Assembly: GCF_000230675.1 (NCBI RefSeq)
Contig: NZ_AGIK01000001.1
Span: forward strand, 806,001-870,000
Direction: 5' to 3'
Length of the DNA: 64,000 nucleotides
Origin: Synechococcus sp. WH 8016
GTDB lineage: Bacteria > Cyanobacteriota > Cyanobacteriia > PCC-6307 > Cyanobiaceae
Numbering within the stretch: position 1 is the first letter of the stretch; every line of letters starts with the position of its first letter. Shown here in pieces: positions 60,851 to 64,000 of the stretch. Both the position numbers and the translations under genes were made by a program. A model generated the notes under the pieces. The model was not told the origin of the DNA and did no database searches. It saw only the letters and a program-made list of their open reading frames with translations.

Positions 60851-61072
60851 TTACGCCGAGGGATGTCGTCTGTGGGCAGAGACATCACGCATAGCCTCAG
60901 ATGGATTCAAAGAGCGCGCCAGCGCTAACAAGCCTGCGGCAAGAGCCGTTTCACCCTCAAGCTGCATCATTCGGTGGAGGGTGATGACCTCGCTGTAATC
61001 GGCAGCAGCCGTTCCATTGATCAGACCGCGAGCGGTGCATCGAGCAACGGCAAGTTGAAGGGAGATCGTCAT
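60851..61072 (-). CDS. Small helical protein
   Basis: 73 residues from MTISLQLAVARCTARGLING at 61072. Helical, with EVITLHRMMQLEGETALAAGLLALARSL. Convergent with the hydrolase. Unknown. Confidence 0.5.
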   Translation of the reverse strand: MTISLQLAVARCTARGLINGTAAADYSEVITLHRMMQLEGETALAAGLLALARSLNPSEAMRDVSAHRRHPSA

Positions 61073-61190
61073 GACCCAAAGCTGGCCCAAAGCACGAGCA
61101 AAACCAACGAAGCTTCCGGTTTACAGCTGATTCAGAAACGCGAATCAACAACAAACCCGTTAATATTTCTTAATAACAGGGATTTGTCAC

Positions 61191-61439
61191 ATGCTGTCTG
61201 CACTTTTTCCCTTGGTTTATGGAAGCGTCTTCGTCTTCCTGTTGGTCCAAGCCTTTCGAATGATGCGCATGAGCTCTAGCTCTACGGCCCCTGCCAATTC
61301 AAGACGCCGGACAGACCGGACAGGTTTGTTAACCACCCATCCCGAACTCCTAGACGCCAACGGTTCCATCACCGGAGAAGATCTTCTGGTCGTGCACTTC
61401 CCGGGCCAGGATCGTCCCGAAGCGTCCATCACTGATTGA
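61191..61439 (+). CDS. DUF2973 protein
   Basis: 82 residues. Membrane start MLSALFPLVYGSVFVFLLVQ, then the typical soluble tail TGLLTTHPELLDANGSITGE followed by LLVVHF. The HPELLD-x-G-x-I block is the DUF2973 signature in cyanobacteria. Function unknown. Confidence 0.85.
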   Translation: MLSALFPLVYGSVFVFLLVQAFRMMRMSSSSTAPANSRRRTDRTGLLTTHPELLDANGSITGEDLLVVHFPGQDRPEASITD

Positions 61440-61485
61440 AGAGGGGCTAAGTCCCATTCAGAATGGGATTCCATACCTGTGGCCC

Positions 61486-61617
61486 ATGACCCTCAATCAA
61501 TTTTTGATCTTCTTGGTCATAGGGATTTCCATTGCCATCGTTACGAGTTCAACCTGGCTTTGGTGGATCCTCGCCATCTGCACGGCTTTCGTTGTGTTGA
61601 AACTGCTAAGAAAATAA
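61486..61617 (+). CDS. 43-residue two-helix membrane protein
   Basis: MTLNQFLIFLVIGISIAIV, then WLWWILAICTAFVVLKLL and a basic RK end. Two membrane helices. It follows the DUF2973 gene by 46 bases; may share its transcript. Confidence 0.6.
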   Translation: MTLNQFLIFLVIGISIAIVTSSTWLWWILAICTAFVVLKLLRK

Positions 61618-61630
61618 CAATGCGTCAACA

Positions 61631-62260
61631 ATGTCATCACAACTAACTGCAATCAATTGGGCAAAAGCGGTCACGATCCTTTTGATTCTTGGTTTGATAG
61701 GGCTATTTGGTATCGAAGGTCAGCGGCAAATCCTATACGCGTGTATGCACATTAGCTATTGCTTATGGTGGCTTATAGAGCAAAGGATTTATCCAGAGCG
61801 TCGCAAGCAGATTTTCACAGAAAAAGTTGATTTCTCTGGATTTGTTGGTGCACTGGTGATTGTTGGAGTTTTTTATTCACTACCAGCATTTTTAGCCTTT
61901 ACAAACTCAACAGAGCTTTCCATCGCAGCTACGGCAACGGCAATTCCACTTTTTTACTTCGGAAGCCTGATCAACACGGCTGCTGACATCCAAAAAACAA
62001 CAGCGAAAGAAAGCGGAACCGGTTTGGTTCGTACAGGAATTTGGAGTGGTGTACGCCATATCAATTACACAGGAGACTTGATGCGCTACCTAAGTTTTAG
62101 TGTGATAGCAGGTTCCCTTTGGGCATTCTTAGTGCCACTCTCAGTTTTTCTTTTGTACTTACAACGCATACGCGACAAAGAGGCATCAATGAGAATCAAA
62201 TATCAGGATTTTTCGGATTACAAATCTACAAGTTTTCGCTTAATTCCTGGGATTTGGTAA
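61631..62260 (+). CDS. DUF1295/ICMT-like membrane protein
   Basis: 209 residues, five to six membrane segments. C-terminal signature RTGIWSGVRHINYTGDLMRYLSF (RHxNYxGD), then RIRDKEASMRIKYQDFSDYKSTSFRLIPGIW. Members include steroid 5-alpha reductase-like and isoprenylcysteine methyltransferase-like proteins. Substrate unknown. AT-rich codon use. Second member of this type in the window. Confidence 0.8.
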   Translation: MSSQLTAINWAKAVTILLILGLIGLFGIEGQRQILYACMHISYCLWWLIEQRIYPERRKQIFTEKVDFSGFVGALVIVGVFYSLPAFLAFTNSTELSIAATATAIPLFYFGSLINTAADIQKTTAKESGTGLVRTGIWSGVRHINYTGDLMRYLSFSVIAGSLWAFLVPLSVFLLYLQRIRDKEASMRIKYQDFSDYKSTSFRLIPGIW

Positions 62261-62270
62261 GAATACGTGC

Positions 62271-62681
62271 ATGGTCAAATCAATTCTCAATATTCTTTGG
62301 GTCATTCTTGGTGGCCTGCCCATGGCCTTGGGCTGGTGGTTGGCGGGTCTTCTCTCTGCCATCAGCATCGTGGGCCTGCCTTGGAGTCGCTCGTGTTTTG
62401 TGATTGGTAAATTTGCTCTATGGCCCTTTGGGTTTGAAGCCATTAATCGACGAGAGCTCAATGGGCGCGTTGATTTAGGCACCGGACCGATGGGTCTCAT
62501 CGGAAATGTGATTTGGTTTTTAGTGGCTGGCTGGTGGCTGGCAATCGGCCATCTCACCTCAGCACTGGCCTGCTTCGTCTCCATCATTGGGATCCCCTTC
62601 GGGATTCAGCACATCAAACTCGCTGTGATTGCTATAGCTCCCATCGGAATGACCATCGTTCCAGTCAATCAAAACAACTAA
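62271..62681 (+). CDS. YccF-family membrane protein
   Basis: 136 residues. Repeated motif typical of YccF: ISIVGLPWSRSCFVIGKFALWPFG and VSIIGIPFGIQHIKLAVIAIAPIG (two copies), with LNILWVILGGLPMALGWWLAG. Inner membrane protein of unknown function. Confidence 0.92.
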   Translation: MVKSILNILWVILGGLPMALGWWLAGLLSAISIVGLPWSRSCFVIGKFALWPFGFEAINRRELNGRVDLGTGPMGLIGNVIWFLVAGWWLAIGHLTSALACFVSIIGIPFGIQHIKLAVIAIAPIGMTIVPVNQNN

Positions 62682-62713
62682 AAGCGAGGAACTCATCACG
62701 AAGAGCCGACACC

Positions 62714-62827
62714 ATGGATCCAGAGGTACGACAATTGGTGATCGCTCAGCTCCTCGTGATCGTGATCCCCGTTGGAACGCTGTTCGCGATCTGGATCAGC
62801 ATGCTGCGATGGAAAGGCAATCGCTAA
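62714..62827 (+). CDS. 37-residue membrane microprotein
   Basis: MDPEVRQLVIAQLLVIVIPV, then TLFAIWISMLRW and KGNR: one helix. Has a clear ATG but no strong ribosome site. Unknown. Confidence 0.55.
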   Translation: MDPEVRQLVIAQLLVIVIPVGTLFAIWISMLRWKGNR

Positions 62828-62899
62828 GGAAAGCGTGAAGACAGCTTGCAACGGATGTGGTTCTTCTAGACATCCGTTGCCAAGCTACAAACGACGAGC

Positions 62900-63148
62900 A
62901 TGCCAATAATCAAAATCGCAATGAACATTCCCAGCGAGTTTCAAGCCTTCTCCAACGTCCACGCCATTAGAGATGGCAGTGCATTCATTAATGTTCTCGG
63001 TTGGATGTGGAGCGAAGACAAGGGGATTCAGTATCTGGCTTGGGATGGAAGCATCTATTCCGCGAGTTCCATTGACGGAATCAGCCCGCAGGCATCACAC
63101 CAGTTGTATCGAACGGCTAATTCCCTTGAAAAGCTGGCTGATCAGTAG
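62900..63148 (+). CDS. Small soluble hypothetical protein
   Basis: 82 residues. MPIIKIAMNIPSEFQAFSNV then aromatic-rich LGWMWSEDKGIQYLAWDGSIY and a helix HQLYRTANSLEKLAD. Not recognised. Confidence 0.5.
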   Translation: MPIIKIAMNIPSEFQAFSNVHAIRDGSAFINVLGWMWSEDKGIQYLAWDGSIYSASSIDGISPQASHQLYRTANSLEKLADQ

Positions 63149-63210
63149 GAAAAAGCCTTGCAAAGTCACCGCAAGACGTGCCAGAACAAGAGAACACATG
63201 CCTTTGGCAG

Positions 63211-63453
63211 ATGACCAGCACAGCTCAACGCACGGTTCAAGCCACAACAGGCGAAGACATGCTGATTGATGCCTTACGAGGAATCAAAACGAAACCAGAG
63301 CTGATGCTCTTGCAAGACCGACTGACCTCAAACCCAGCCAACCCCCCCCTTTTTACTTGGGTTTGCAACCTATTGATTGAAAGAAGGATCTCAAGGGGAC
63401 TGGCCGCACGCGTGTTGTCCCAATTGCATGATGTTGATCCGTCGGCAAGCTGA
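63211..63453 (+). CDS. Small helical hypothetical protein, possibly with in-frame TGA
   Basis: 80 residues from ATG at 63211 (GTG at 63178 alternative). LIDALRGIKTKPELMLLQDRL, LFTWVCNLLIERRISRGLAARVLSQLHDV. After the TGA at 63451 the same frame stays open for 41 more codons with a reasonable helical sequence (EASRSADQLAATTQILEQAH). Confidence 0.5.
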   Translation: MTSTAQRTVQATTGEDMLIDALRGIKTKPELMLLQDRLTSNPANPPLFTWVCNLLIERRISRGLAARVLSQLHDVDPSAS

Positions 63454-63720
63454 GACCAGGACCAGGTGGAGGCCTCCAGGTCCGCCGACCAGCTAGCCGC
63501 TACCACACAAATCCTGGAGCAAGCGCACAGAGGCCGAAGAAGCGAAGCAACAACATCAACAGGCAAAAGCAAAACCTAGAGAACGAGAGGCACAAAAGAC
63601 ATCTGGATCGAAATGACAAGCCACAGGCCAGAAATACACAAAGAAAAATCAAATCAATCCAAAGTGTTGACGTAGATGAGGATGCGCTGTTAGTAATAGT
63701 TTGTTGAGGCTTATTCCCAA

Positions 63721-64000
63721 ATGCTCACTGGTGCAGACCTGCTCGCTAAGGTCAAAGATCTTGGCGATGTATCAAAGACCGATTTAGCCACTCAGTGTGG
63801 CTACGTCTCAAAGAAGAAAGACGGAAGTGATCGTGTAAATTTCACTGCATTTTATGAGGCTCTTCTGAACGCCAAAGGTATTGATCTCGGAGGCGGAGCA
63901 GGGGGAATTGGCAAAGGCGGACGCAAGCTCAGCTACATCGCCAAAGTGCAAGGCAATGGAAACCTCTTAATCGGGAAAGCCTATACAGCGATGCTTGATC
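63721..64000 (+). CDS. Cyanobacterial AbrB-type regulator (cut by window edge)
   Basis: 93 residues visible from ATG at 63721: MLTGADLLAKVKDLGDVSKT, LATQCGYVSKKKDGSDRVNF, then NAKGIDLGGGAGGIGKGGRKLSYIAKVQGNGNLLIGKAY. The cyAbrB family is found in cyanobacteria; the C-terminal AbrB domain begins near residue 70. Regulates nitrogen and carbon genes in other species. 3' end is outside the window. Confidence 0.92.
   Translation, partial: MLTGADLLAKVKDLGDVSKTDLATQCGYVSKKKDGSDRVNFTAFYEALLNAKGIDLGGGAGGIGKGGRKLSYIAKVQGNGNLLIGKAYTAMLD

Noticed and set aside
1..64000. tRNA genes, IS elements, prophage or CRISPR arrays
   Set aside because: No T-arm consensus with paired arms, no transposase motifs, and no regularly spaced repeats were found by eye.

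Overview
The window reads as a stretch of chromosome from a marine picocyanobacterium, most likely a cluster 5.1 Synechococcus. Supporting this are a phosphoribulokinase, a class II fructose-bisphosphate aldolase, a soluble cytochrome c6, a cyanobacterial AbrB-type regulator, and many small proteins of families I know mainly from Synechococcus and Prochlorococcus (DUF3104, DUF4278, DUF3721, DUF3727, DUF3685, DUF2973, double-glycine-leader peptides). GC content looks moderate in the housekeeping parts and drops in the accessory parts. No tRNA, rRNA, IS element, phage gene or CRISPR array was seen. The species assignment is inference.

Region 1 (1-13.8 kb) is housekeeping: the end of 6-phosphogluconolactonase, a CIA30-family protein, ilvD, upp, a lumenal pentapeptide-repeat protein joined to a COG0523 metallochaperone GTPase with a (Glu-His)9 tract, an L,D-transpeptidase-like protein, an ICMT-like methyltransferase, purS-purQ, an LD-carboxypeptidase, the fba aldolase with a strong terminator, and an accD / small secreted protein / Gfo-Idh-MocA operon.

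Region 2 (13.8-32.7 kb) starts with an isolated SET-domain protein, then prepilin peptidase, prk, leuB and a tightly packed minus-strand run: lpxD, proB, a YqeG-type HAD phosphatase, a DUF3727 protein, ruvX, an unknown and a CofE-like protein. A thioredoxin-like membrane protein, DUF3685, a Fur-family regulator, hisA, an epimerase, a PgsA-like synthase, a CBS pair, an internally duplicated secreted protein and a canonical L,D-transpeptidase follow.

Region 3 (32.7-43.7 kb) is an accessory zone of small genes, many too short for routine gene calling: an orphan double-glycine peptide precursor, DUF4278 and DUF3104-like microproteins, a candidate small RNA, several clean Rho-independent terminators, a GluR0-type ligand-gated potassium channel, a PPC/DUF296-glutaredoxin fusion, an orphan ribbon-helix-helix protein and several small membrane or secreted proteins.

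Region 4 (43.7-54.7 kb) is a transition-metal island, all on the minus strand. The order of transcription is cytochrome c6, a two-gene permease module (COG0701-type plus TIGR03943-type), an anchored Ig-like/propeller-like protein, znuC, znuB, a Zur-type operator, znuA, and an outer-membrane beta-barrel with a polyglutamate segment. A second metal ABC transporter (substrate protein, ATPase, permease; probably manganese) lies just upstream, with a DUF2256 zinc-finger protein before it. Together these could move zinc from the outer membrane to the cytoplasm; this is the best candidate for an undescribed assembled system in the window.

Region 5 (54.7-64 kb) holds small membrane proteins, a DUF924 protein with an added zinc ribbon next to a small zinc-finger protein and a family 2 glycosyltransferase, a Cu/Zn superoxide dismutase coupled to an alpha/beta hydrolase, a DUF1295/ICMT-like protein, YccF, and the start of a cyAbrB gene cut by the window edge.
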